A stretch of DNA of 64,000 bases from Sinonovacula constricta (Eukaryota > Mollusca > Bivalvia > Cardiida > Solecurtidae): assembly GCA_007844125.1 (NCBI GenBank), contig CM017559.1, positions 33,199,363-33,263,362 on the forward strand. The letters are read 5' to 3'. Of this stretch, positions 45,327-56,520 are shown piece by piece. The notes under the pieces were generated by a model. It saw only the letters and a program-made list of their open reading frames with translations. It was not told the origin of the DNA and searched no databases. The position numbers were made by a program, and so were the translations under genes. Position 1 is the stretch's first letter. Each line of letters opens with the position of its first letter.

Positions 45327-45545
45327 CATACATGTGAACTCTCCTGCTTTTGAAGGGAGGCTCCCTCTTTCAAGGTTCAAAATTATTTGAAAATGAGGGG
45401 TGTTTTACACATTTTCAGAAATCTCCCTACCTTGGAAACAGGTAACTTCCTTCTTAATTTATATGAAAATAACAAATTTCCCACTTTACAAGTGAAAACC
45501 TCCCACATTGGCCTCAGAAAAGGTTCACATGTATGATAATTTAAC
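45327..45545. mobile_element. MITE with CATACATGTGAAC ends, copy 2, inverted
   Basis: Left end CATACATGTGAACTCTCC, right end GGTTCACATGTATG. Reverse-complement counterpart of 34861-35066. Confidence 0.8.
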
Positions 45546-46150
45546 ATTACATAGTTTTTTACTGTAGTAAACTTAATTAATTCAATTATTTATTTTTCAT
45601 AGAAAAAATAGATATATTTGTAATTTTAATAATTATATATTTAAAATTGATAGGCTTTGCATTACAACTGTGACTGTTACTACAAGGCACATACAATATT
45701 TAATAAAATTTACTGTGTCAATTTTTAAAATATTTTTTAAATATTTTTTATATGTGCAATTCAATGAAATATGAGAAAGGCATTATTTAAATGCTTACAG
45801 TTGGAAATACTCGTTATTGCCGTTACTTTTGTTTTCTTTATTATTAATGGGATAATTAATGTGTAATTGGAGGTTATTACCAGTAATTAACTATTATACG
45901 TGTTTTGTCTATGTGAGTTTTTATTTCTACTTGTAGTTTTAAATCTTTTGTTAAATAAGTAAATTTTGTCGTTTTATATTTGGAGACATGTTAATTAGTT
46001 GTACTGTTCAATGTGTTCTAAATTGTTTTCAGTTTTATTTTTTGATATGTCTTTTTATGTGTGATTTTTACATATCGTCTTTAGTATCAGGTTTTCTGTG
46101 GGATTGGTGTTCTTTAAAACTTGAAGGTATTATATTAATTTTAAACTATG

Positions 46151-46377
46151 TATCCTGGGCAACTGTGGCTGAGTGGTCGCTGACTTGTAAGTCCTCAGCC
46201 CCTCACTGCCTGGGTTCAGGTCCCAGTCGGGGGAGAACTTAAATGTGGTTTGCTAGTGGTTCTACCCTGGCGTAAGTCTGAGGTCTTCCTCCACCAATAA
46301 TTAGCTGAACATCACCAATGTGACCATATTTGTGTCAGTCCGGTGTAACAAAAAGGAAGAAACAAGCAAACAGACAA
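46151..46377 (+). repeat. SINE-B, near full length
   Basis: CTGTGGCTGAGTGGTCGCTG (A box), GGGTTCAGGTCCCAGTC (B box), GTCTTCCTCCACCAATAATT, AGCTGAACATC, tail AACAAGCAAACAGACAAA. Confidence 0.82.
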
Positions 46378-46515
46378 ATTGTGTATCTTTTTTTCAAGTA
46401 TGAACTATTTGCAATAACCATATTTCTGTTTGTTAAGAAAATTTGCATTGAATAGATAAATCTATTCTAATTACCGTTTTCACGTTCTATGAAATTTAGT
46501 TAAAATACTTAACCA

Positions 46516-46645
46516 CGCGCTGCACCGGTTGTTCTATCCAGGCATAAGTCTGGGGTCTTCCCCCACTAATTATACGTTGGACATAGCCAATATGACCATA
46601 ATTGTGTCGGTACACTGTAACAAAAAAAACACAGCAAACAAGTAA
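46516..46645 (+). repeat. SINE-B, 3' half only
   Basis: GGCATAAGTCTGGGGTCTTC, TATGACCATAATTGTGTCGG, A/C-rich tail; the tRNA head is missing. Confidence 0.78.
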
Positions 46646-46692
46646 CACACATGTTGGATGTAAATTCACAATTTTTCCATTTTGTATTGAGA

Positions 46693-46948
46693 GGATTCTG
46701 GTTGTTGAGTGGTTGAAGTCTTGTTGCTCCTCAGCCTCCCACTGCATGGGTTCGAGTACCAGTAAGAGTGAGAACTTTTGTTTGTTTGGTAGGGGGGTTG
46801 GGGGATGGGGTGTTCCTGCCTACCAGCAGTGTGACAGTGGTTCTACCCAGACATTTGTCTGTGGTGTTCATCCATCAATAAATAACTGAACATAGATATA
46901 ACCTTTATTGTGTCATAGTAATGTAACTAAAAGTTAACAAAACAAACA
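46693..46948 (+). repeat. SINE-B, near full length
   Basis: GGTTGTTGAGTGGTTGAAGT (A box), CATGGGTTCGAGTACC (B box), a G-rich insertion near 46790, GGTTCTACCCAGACATTTGT, tail. Third copy in 800 bases. Confidence 0.8.
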
Positions 46949-46949
46949 T

Positions 46950-48400
46950 TTAAAGTCTTTTTTTTCATTTTCCTGTAATTTTGTTATTCATATTCTTTAT
47001 TGATTCTGACATTAAAACCAATTATTTAACATGTTGCTGTTAATTCTTTGCTGTTTCACCTCATGTTTGACTTATATAAAAGTAATAAAGCCCAAATAGC
47101 AAAAAAGTGTAAATTAACCCCTTTATTTTTTATTAATTTGGAATTCATTAGCACTTGTTTAAGCAAGTTAATGTTGCCATATTTGTAATCTGTATTCAGA
47201 AATTTGTGCCATGCTTATACATACAAAATATGTCAAATTTTAAAACTTTTGAAAAAATATTTTAAAAGTCTTTTTTGTGTGTCAAATCTGGAAGGCATGT
47301 TCAAACCCATACTGCCATATATTTTTTGCCATATCCATATGCTCTCTTCTGTAAGATTTTGTAAGTATTTATAATGTTATGTTATATGCACATTTCAGAA
47401 AATTAAAATTCAATTCCCTCCAAAATAGGAAATTATTATTTTAGGAAATAGGGAAACTGCTGTATTATCGTTATTGCTGCATGTATGGTAAGTTCAGATG
47501 AACTGTGTGTCAGATGCACTTTTTTATTTTAACAAAAAAAAAAACAAGGTCTTAAGATTGGTTTGTATTTTGTTCGCAATGTTATCTGCTGCTTTAGTAA
47601 ACCAAATGAATTGAAAAGGTAACTTCTTGGACAGTTCCCTCAGCAGAAATGGTTGAGGTTTTTCGGATAAAGTTGACGTTATTTATGAACAATGTTGCAT
47701 TTGACTTGGTGATGTAGTGGTAACTTGCTTTTTCCCATACTCGTGGTCCCCAGCTCGAACTCCACATGCTGCCATTACCTTCCTTTTTAAATTATTTAGT
47801 AAAAAGAAAAAGATGTGTTATTTAGATTTTTTTTTCCAAAACTCAATGATATTTATTGAATTTAAGAATAAGTAATGACAAATTTACAGACAGGACCTGC
47901 AAGGTAGAGGATGCATAACGACCTGAAAAATTAAAGTTGAAAATCTTCAGAATTAATCAGATGTGTTACCTTATAGTGCAGCTGTAGTCAAAATTAAAAA
48001 AACAACAAAATCAACAACAAACACCACCAGTTAGGGACTTGTACACCTTTTTCAAAAATAATTTTTAAACTTTATATCCTTGAATTATGAAATAAAATAT
48101 TACCCTGCTCAAGTCATTTTAAAGAATGAGTTTATTATTTTTCTGCTGAGAGTTTCTGATTAAAAACAGTGAACCCTATTTATACATGATCCAAAGTATG
48201 ACCACATTTTTCTATGTTTGTAATTTGCAATATGTTTGTATGCTAAATCTAATCTTATTCATTACTGCCATTGTTTTCTTTTTTTGATGTTTTTATTTTT
48301 TTACAATTATATATTTTGTTTTCTAGGTTTTTGTTTCTGTCTTATGTTGTTACATGTTTTTGTTCAACAATCAGGTCTACAATGTGACTCATATCTGTAC
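46950..48400. other. AT-rich spacer, nothing certain
   Basis: GATGTAGTGGTAACTTGC and CCAGCTCGAACTCC near 47712-47765 could be one more tRNA-like SINE head. Confidence 0.35.
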
Positions 48401-48417
48401 TTTTGTGAAAGGCAATC

Positions 48418-48575
48418 TTTACAAGGTATTAAAGTTGAACCACCTAGAGTTTAAAGGTGGTGTCTGACTGTTTGGTTATAAAGTATTAAAGATGAACCAC
48501 TTAGATTTGAAGGTGGTATCCAACAGTTTAGTAACAACATATTAAAGTTGAACCACCTAGATTTTAAAGGTGGTA
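48418..48575 (+). repeat. Short tandem of family D ends, about 3 units
   Basis: Three ~60-base units with TATTAAAG.TGAACCACCTAGA and AAAGGTGGTATCCAACA. The last runs into family D copy 2. Confidence 0.8.
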
Positions 48576-49016
48576 TCCAACATTTTGGACCAAAGTTCCG
48601 GTTTCAAAACAAGCACACAAATTATTGTACCTCAAAAGACCGCCAAAAATGCTGTTTATTGATGCCCAACATCTATGTGCACATTGAAGCATAACACCTC
48701 ACTTGTCATTACAAACATGTAATTTCTGTCCGAGCCACGCTGCACAGTCAGATATTTCTAAACTATAAAAGCCATGTGACTATTTACTTTTGACATTTCA
48801 TTACGTAATCATCAGGGTAATCTGCTATGACACTGATATCTATTTTTAGCAGAAATCGCCATCATGCTTCAGTATCGATTTAAAACTGAACATTTAGTGA
48901 TTTTTTTGCATGATTGGTACTGTGCTACAACTGAGGTAGTGACAAAATAGACCAAAGTACAAAAGTATGTAAAAATGTTGCCCAGGCAAACTATTGGATA
49001 CTACGTTTAAGCAAGT
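48560..49016 (+). repeat. Dispersed family D, copy 2, with inverted ends
   Basis: Left AAAGGTGGTATCCAACATTTTGG, right CAAACTATTGGATACTACGTTTA, which are imperfect inverted repeats. Interior blocks shared with 8340, 53460 and 58980. Confidence 0.7.
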
Positions 49017-49377
49017 GTAACTATGTTCATAGTACATATTTATCTTAAACAATTTGTATTGTTTTGTTTTAGTTTATACCATGTGCTTTTTATTTAATTG
49101 TTCTTACATTAAAATGTATATATTGTTGTGTATTTGTTTGGGTTTAGCTGGTGCAATTACTGGTATGGACTTTTTGAGTTATTTTGTTGAAAGTCACATT
49201 AAAGGACATAAACTTTGATTTGTTACATTTTCTATTCAAAATTTTGATTTAGCAAAAATGCTTAAAGAAGCCTTATAATTATCAAAAACAATAGAAAACC
49301 TGATGGGTGGTCTTTACTGAATATAATGCATGGACATTCTGTTTAAATACGCATGTATATGTTACACTTAGTTAAGT

Positions 49378-49592
49378 ATACAATGGTAAGAGTCGCGGAC
49401 TTGTAACTTCTCCACTTCTAACCCCATGGGTTTGAGTCCCTGCCAGGGCCAGAAATTTCATGTGGTGAGGTCTCCCAGCAGACCTTCTGTGCACTGATGG
49501 TTTTACCCAGATATATTTCTGGGGTCTTACTCCTAGCTGGACAGTGCCAATATGCCCTTATAGCTTCTTTGCAATGCGACAAAAAAAAGTAA
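49378..49592 (+). repeat. SINE-B copy
   Basis: ATGGTAAGAGTCGCGGACTTG, GGGTTTGAGTCCCTGCC (B box), GGTTTTACCCAGATATATTT, GGGGTCTTACTCC. Confidence 0.75.
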
Positions 49593-50576
49593 TAATTTAT
49601 TTCAGGAGAGTATACTCATGGGTTGATTTGCAGAGCCTCCTTAATCGAACAGGGTCCATACTTAGCAGCATGGTGTAGAACAGGGAAGGGCTAATTGATC
49701 GGGAATTAAACTGTTTGCAAAAATATTAGACCTTGCTTTGACTTAGTGGAACTTAACTGGTACATGTTTTCGCCTAAGCAAGAGCTTTGAGAAGCGGGAT
49801 GGAAAGACTGCAAAAAGCTTATCACGATAAGTGTACATCAAGCATATTAGATCTGTGTTTCAGGGCTGGCCAGAAAATTTTGTTACCCACAGAACTCATT
49901 AGTTGTCACAGACATAATGATGTCGCTTGGCTTCCGATAACACTGTTGAAATTAGTTGGATGAGAGAGATGAAAGACATGTATTAAGGTATTGAAAAGAT
50001 TAGTCAATCTCGTGGGAAGGATATATTTGGATGAAACGACGTCGTAAAAATACAATCGGCGATTTTACGACGTTGCTCGTATTGACGATAGTTTTTAAAG
50101 TTGTATGAGAGCACAGTTTCAAGAATTATGGCGAGATCGTGGAGATGTTGAAAACAAAATTCATGAAGCTGAGTGAGCTGGTTCTTTCAAGAATTGTAAA
50201 ACTGAACAGACGGTCCACTTTGAACGAAATTATACGTGAATTTGACTCTGTTACACCTGTTTATGTGTCTACAAGGACTGCAACGTCGTTTTCATTTTCT
50301 TGGATATAAACGCATATCAGTTAGGAAAATTACAGCATAATCCGTGACGTCAACAAGAAAAAAACAAAAACAACCAACATGGTGCCGGAGGGAAATACAC
50401 TGAACTGTTGAAAATTGGAAGAATATAACGTTCACAGATGAACTGATGATGCAGATAGAGCCAGATGGTTAGACGAAGGTTTGGAGAAAAAACCCGGAAA
50501 AGAAGCGACCTGAGTTTTCTTATTTACCTATTGGCTATGAAGCCAATCATCAAGCTGATGGCGAGGGGATGTATTG

Positions 50577-52375
50577 TATGGAAGGGGATATCTGCCAATA
50601 TTCATTTTTTTATTTGCTAATTGCAACACTACATACATGTATGCTTAAATTTGCTATTTCTTTGCACAAACATGTATCATTTTACATGTATCTAATTCGC
50701 ATTTCTCGTATGCAATTTGAAAATTACAAATTTCAAGTCACAATTATCAAGTCACAAATGTAATGTTCGCTTACAATTTACAAGTTACAAATCTCAAAGT
50801 CACAATTCTCAAGTCACAAATCATTAATGTACAAGTTAAGAATTGGCCTCATTCAGACGCTAGGTGGCAATACCAGATAAATATAGACGTCACTTTACTA
50901 AAAATAGAACGGAATATCATAAGTTAAAAAATAGAATCATAAATGATTCTTCAAGGGAGATACAATAGAAAACAGCCAACGTTATTTGGCGTCAAATTGA
51001 ACGTGTTATCTGTTGCAAAAAGCAGTTATTAATGTACAAATTAAAATTCTGCAAGTAATTTAACCATATAAGTCTTTGTTATATTTAAACTACATGCAAT
51101 CCAATTTAATATACATATCGGACGTTTCCAGAAGAACATACTCTCTCATTCACATTCGGATATGTTTACAATGCATTGGAATTGAACTACATCAACAGGA
51201 GCACGTGATGTAGTGGGAATGCTTTCCCTAGAGGCAGGTGCCCATGTAGCTCATTTGCTAGAGCACCTACCTCAAGAGCAGGAGGTCCTGGATTCGACCA
51301 CTGCCCTCGGTACTGGGATTTTTACAGCCTTTTTAGTGGCGTCAGAATTTATTCGTCAGAACACCATGCGGAGCAGGTACTGGTGGTTCTATCCAGTTGA
51401 TTCCTGGCTAAAAATAAGGAAGGTTAAAAGCTCTCTGCCCAGGTTGGCCAGGTGGTAGAGCACCTGATTACGGAGGAGGTCTTGGGTTCGAACTTAATAC
51501 TGTGTACCGTTAAAGGAATTTTGCCACCTCGGATCACTTTGGTTAAATCAGGATATATGCAGTTAAATGAAAGAGGGTGGTGCCATAGAGGCTGAAAAGG
51601 GGTTGGGGCGGGGGTGTAGGGACTGTCAGACGTGAGAGATAAAAATATACGAACATTTGAACCGATTCATACAGTTTGAAAACAATGTATAGACGTGTAA
51701 ATATGGACCAACTTTTATTGGTGCATGTCTACAGTACATGTCATGAATGATTATAAATGCATGTATGACGCATTTTTCTTAATGTGCCACAAACACTGAA
51801 TTATCACTTGATTTCTATAATCACAAACATAGGCCTATATATACGTAGTCATATCATGATCAGCAGTTAAGTACAGAATAATATCCCTTACATTGTATAG
51901 TATAAATAAATAATACGTGTGTAGGATTCTGTCAGTAAAAAACTCACAACTTGGAAGTACACACGAACGCGGACAAGTTCAAGAGATTTATTCTATTTAA
52001 AGATGGACATTCCCGTGTTAAAAGCGCCCCTTTGCGTAATGTTGAACTAGTGTTATGCGGTGTTCATTTTACATTAGAGATTTGTGCGTCTAGATTAGTA
52101 ACTTGTAAATTAGATTCTAGAAATGTGAAATGTTACGTGATTTTCGCCCCGCGATTTGTAACTTGTAAATTGTATGTGCAGGAAATGTGAAATTATTCAA
52201 ATGTAATGGTGAAATGTGAACATTTTCATGTGATATACAAAAGCTAGGATGTAATTAGATAGCGGTATTTAGCATGCGCTGTGTTGCAATTTACAAATTG
52301 ACATTTAAAGTGACAAATCAGAGTATTGAAAGTTAGAAATAGTAATTAGAAAATTGGCGGATATCCCCTGCCATA
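50577..52375. mobile_element. 1.8-kb inverted-repeat element inserted in the Tc1-like gene
   Basis: Left end TATGGAAGGGGATATCTGCC, right end reversed TATGGCAGGGGATATCCGCC; weaker pairing continues inside (ATTGCAACAC, then TACAAGTTACAAATC against GATTTGTAACTTGTA). GTATTG, extendable to GTATTGTAT, lies on both sides as target repeat. No transposase; contains two tRNA-like SINE heads. Mutator-like or foldback type, inferred. Confidence 0.78.
51225..51500 (+). repeat. Two tRNA-like SINE heads
   Basis: GTAGCTCATTTGCTAGAGCA with CTGGATTCGACC at 51246-51300, and GGCCAGGTGGTAGAGCACC with TTGGGTTCGAACT at 51447-51495. Neither folds into a full tRNA. Confidence 0.6.
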
Positions 52376-52679
52376 GTATTGTATATAAAGATGTTGGCAA
52401 ACTTGTGTTCGTAGACAGAAATACGAACTCTGAAAAATACATTTCCATATTGGATAACAATTTGAATGGCAGGATGACAATGCTCCCTGTCACAAGTCAC
52501 TACTATCAAAAACAGACTTGATCTCATCCGTAACGTTGCAGACCTCAAACATCAGCTTACCTGTGCATGGAATAAAGTCCCTGTTTATTATACACAATTT
52601 TAAAGACTACATGCCAGTCTTCATCGAAGATGTCGGCAAGTGATCATCCAGAAAGGGGGTATAACCAAGTACTGAAGTC

Positions 52680-53455
52680 CTTTTATAACGAGGTAAGCGA
52701 GTTTTAAGTGTTTTTTTTTTACATTCACATTTTACCCACGTTTGTCAAAGCCACTAAAAATGACTCATTTATGGCACGACGTTGTATATATAATATATAC
52801 TACCGTATAGGTAGTTCGGTAAAATAACTACTAAATCGTATACAACCCATCCTTATTTACAGAACTATGAGAAATCTCATAACGCTGTACAATTTACCGA
52901 GATGCTTATTTAAGTAACTGAAACAGAAAAAAAAAGCGTTTGCATTTGATCTTAAGCTACGCTCCATCAGCACATGGTAGTTTGTTTTGGGGTAATTTAG
53001 TACATAATCAAAGTTATATCAATATGTAATGATAATGCAAGAACTACAGCAAATACACGATCATGGTGATGATGTATGCATGACATAAAATGACATTTTG
53101 GCCAATTCAAAAGTGCGTTACCCTGTTTTAACCACTAATGAATTAGATTAAACATTTTTAGTACAATTTCCTGCTCACTAGGCTGCTATATATTTAATAA
53201 AACTCTTTTGATGTCTGCAGGAAGCAATATTTCTAGGAAGGAATGATTTGTATTAACAAAATATCTAAGGAACCCGATATTTAAATACACGCAACCTCCG
53301 TGAGCTGCACTCTTTCCGGAGAGCGCTAAATGAAGTGTCCGGAATGTAGATTGTTTTTATAGGTATTAACCCGAGCTGTTTTATAACGATAAAAAGAGAA
53401 ACGAATGCAGATGTTATTATATTATACAAAGTTTAAAGTGTTCCACTTGAGACTG
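52680..53455. other. Spacer, nothing recognised
   Basis: No repeat boundary or frame supported. Confidence 0.4.
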
Positions 53456-53459
53456 TATA

Positions 53460-53790
53460 ATAACATTTTCTCTAAAATACTCACAATTTAATTCTCTGCA
53501 ATAGGCCTTTAAAAAAATGCTCTTCTACAAGCATGTATTTACAAACGTGTATGGGCGCCGCCATATAAGAATGTTCACACGCTTAACATTATCGACTGAC
53601 AAGTGACCGCCTATCTTGAGGTTTCATTATATCACCATTTGAGTAGTAGCTTTGACGTCGATATCTAATTTAGCAGAAAACACATCGTGCGTTTTTATAG
53701 ATTGGGAAAGATTGAACATTTAGCGCGATTTACTTCATCAGTTGTACTGTTTAACAATTGGGAAAAGTTAAAATCGCCTTTACTTACACT
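53460..53790 (+). repeat. Dispersed family D, copy 3, diverged
   Basis: TAATTTAGCAGAAAAC, TTGAACATTTAGCGCGATTT, TTGTACTGTTTAACAATTGG in the family order. Confidence 0.55.
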
Positions 53791-53956
53791 AAATTAAGAG
53801 CATATGATAAAATAAAAGATATAACAAATGATGACCATTGATATTGTTGCATATTATATCTATAGGCAAACCACTTTGAAATTCTCCATGTTCTTGAGAA
53901 TTACAAGCGTTTGAAGGCTATTAGCATCGTCGGATACCCACGCTCGACTATTCCGT

Positions 53957-54120
53957 TTTACTACATTCGTCGTCCGTGGGTTTGTTGGTAAATTTTCTTT
54001 CGTTTTACAGAACTGAATAGAACAAGAATTGGCCTTTACTACATTCGTCGACCGTGGGTTTATTAGTAAATTTTCTGTCGTCTTATCGAACTGTATAGAA
54101 CAAGAATTCGCCAATTTTAC
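53957..54120. repeat. Direct repeat of ~81 bp, 2 copies
   Basis: TTTACTACATTCGTCG.CCGTGGGTTT.TT.GTAAATTTTCT is present twice and ends AACAAGAATT(G/C)GCC. Confidence 0.85.
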
Positions 54121-54124
54121 TACT

Positions 54125-55085
54125 GCTTACAAAATCCATACTCTTTATCGTGGAGACTAGAAGTATAACAATGACGTCGCCATTTTGACAAGACAGACGA
54201 AACATTGGAAGCACGAGCTTTATCATTGGACTAAAACCAGACCTGTCAAGTCACGCTTTTGAACCTCAAATCACGTTCTCACGCTTAAATACTCGAAACT
54301 CACGCATACAATATCTCCAGTGTTTTCGAAAAAATTCTGTTTATATTGTCCGAAAGTTTGCCTTGTTCAATCGATTTTCTGGACAAAAATCAAGCGCAGA
54401 GTCTTGTAAACATTGAAGAACCAATAAAATTACACCGGAGATAGAACGCCGATTTTCATTGGCTTATTTTTCTGTCGTCATCGTAATCAAACTACCGGTG
54501 TAGAGGTTCTAGAGCGTTCAAAGAAAGTTACTTGGGAGTACAATAAGCAGCACCATCAAAATTCCACTAAGCTCAGGACATTTAGTTAATAGTAAGCATA
54601 AACAGTGATTTTTTCCATTCTTCAAACTGTTGTTTAGCATGTTTTTTCGATTTGTTTGTTTTGTTTTTATAAAACTTGGTGTTCACCACAGGTAATGGGT
54701 GTAAATGGTATCTCTGATATAAAAACTTTAATTACTATGATTGCCATAGATTATCGCCAAAAGCTGTTACATCTATGTGTAATATACTGTGGAAACCTGT
54801 TTAAGCTAGTCAAAATTTGGCATATATCTTGTTGAAATGCTCAAAACAGCTGAAATTCTGATACAAATTCTGTTTCCAAACAGTTTTACTTCAAATTAAA
54901 AAGATACTATTTTTGAAATCATCTTCTCTTGTTTTATTTATAAGATCCTTACAGTTTAAATCACTAAATATTACATCGAGGGTTCATATCCATTAAATAG
55001 TATGTTTTCAGCGTATGGGGGGCTTCGCCAGCCCCCTCCCACCCCCTTTATAGGTCTTTGGTCTCACTCTTATGCTTTATAAACC
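54125..55085. other. Spacer, nothing recognised
   Basis: Unusually CG-rich words around 54180-54520 but no frame; remainder AT-rich. Confidence 0.4.
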
Positions 55086-55092
55086 CTTGACA

Positions 55093-55284
55093 GCTATGCT
55101 AAAACTTTTATCGGAGTATGAAGTGACCAATGAAATATCATTACCAGAAACAGTGAAAAGTGAACTTAATAACACGGGCGATGGATGGAGAGTAACGGAA
55201 TGGATTGGTCGTGGCTGTCCGACGATGGGATGTTGGTTCCATGTGGATAATCCTCAAACAATTGATATTTCGGTATCAAAACAG
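55093..55284 (+). CDS. Exon-like open frame of unknown gene
   Basis: Acceptor CCCTTGACAG ends at 55092 and donor GTAGAT starts at 55285. Between them the frame is open, from MLKLLSEYEVTNEISLPETV through GDGWRVTEWIGRGCPTMGCW to NPQTIDISVSKQ. Composition and balanced codon use look coding and differ from the AT-rich flanks. I do not recognise the family. No adjoining exon was found, so it may be one exon of a gene with large introns, or a relic. Confidence 0.4.
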
Positions 55285-55289
55285 GTAGA

Positions 55290-56400
55290 TATATGTATAT
55301 TAATAGGGCATTTTCATGGTGAAAGTAAGAAATACATGTACGTGCAAGTTCAATAGGATTAAAAGGAAAATCAACATATAGATGATCCCGTTTGTATTTT
55401 ACAGACCCAATCATACACAAAGGTAAATACTGTTTTACACACCTAACAAATGCAACACTATATTCACCGCATATAACACAGTAAGCAATTAAAAATCTAC
55501 ATGCATTTTGTCAGACATTTACACATAATGTTTTGTTTATTTCATAGCATAGCCTTAACGATTTATTTCCCTTCATCATCTTTTTTATTCATAAAATAGC
55601 TAGGCATATATTGTTCAAATAATTATACTTTTTGGTACATGTATCAACTCCAAGAATTAAAACAATTGCTAAACCTGTTTCATTGCCTGCATGCTAGTCT
55701 GCTTCTGCAATCTTTTATAATTTGTAAACTTATATATTGTCGTATAAAACATAAAAGAAGAAGTTACTGGGTCTCATTTGGAATAGAGTTTATGCAGTTA
55801 ATAAATTCATAACAAAATAAATTTCGTGACATTAATGAAATCAGGTAAGGTCAACAGTTTGACTCCGTTGCATCGTCAGAATGGCTAACAGTGTCATACC
55901 GGTAACACAATTAAAAGTTATAGAAATATATTTTTTCTTATTTTTTTTTTCATTTTGATTAACATTTAATTATCATAGATATGGATATGAAGTCAGAAGC
56001 CAGAATCCTTAATTGTAGTTATAGTTTATGAAAAATAATCATACAGATACTTTACTTTAATGCAATACACGCCAGGAAACACAATGGATAATATAACTTC
56101 TTCTAGTTTCAAGACTTTCGAAGAACAAAAAAGAAAAATTGGTAAAAGGGAATGAAAAGCAAATTTTACATCCAGGCCATGGGTAAACATAACATATGAT
56201 GATTATCTTTGCATCTGTTCTGCTACCCGTCATTTCTTTTGCAAGTATGTCAACATTATCAGTTGCCCAAACGGCATAACAAGAGAACAGCTTACTTTTT
56301 TCACTACTAAGGTCTGCTTCACCACTCAATCACCATAAACAATAACTTAGTAACTTAGTTACTCTACCACGCGACGCCACTGTCGCCAGTCAGGCGTTTG
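55290..56400. other. Spacer, weak minus-strand frame only
   Basis: A minus-strand frame at 56057-56329 begins with plausible protein (KLFSCYAVWATDNVDILAKE) but has no supported splice site or family mark. Confidence 0.3.
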
Positions 56401-56404
56401 AATA

Positions 56405-56520
56405 TATATATATATATAAGATAGATATATATAGGTAGATATCCCTTCATATATATATATTATATAGATATATATATATAGATATATATATAGATATATA
56501 TGATATATATATAAGAGATC
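56405..56520. repeat. AT-rich TA/GATA microsatellite
   Basis: Imperfect TATATA and GATATATA runs; a TA-rich stretch that suits Tc1 insertion. Confidence 0.9.

Larger units (their letters stand above)
50080..52675 (+). pseudogene. Tc1-like transposase, decayed and split by an insertion
   Basis: First part (about 50180-50576): frames read RSTLNEIIREFDSVTPVYVS then FHFLGYKRISVRKI, ENWKNITFTDE and KVWRK, the region leading to the first catalytic Asp. Second part (52382-52675): GKLVFVDRNTNSEKYISI, then WQDDNAPCHKS with the second Asp, and finally CRQVIIQKGGITKY and a stop, the usual C-terminus. The third catalytic Glu region is mostly lost. Several frameshifts and stops. Confidence 0.75.

Noticed and set aside
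56057..56329. 90-codon minus-strand frame as a gene
   Set aside because: Begins with a non-ATG codon, ends in AT-biased low-quality protein, no splice site or family mark.
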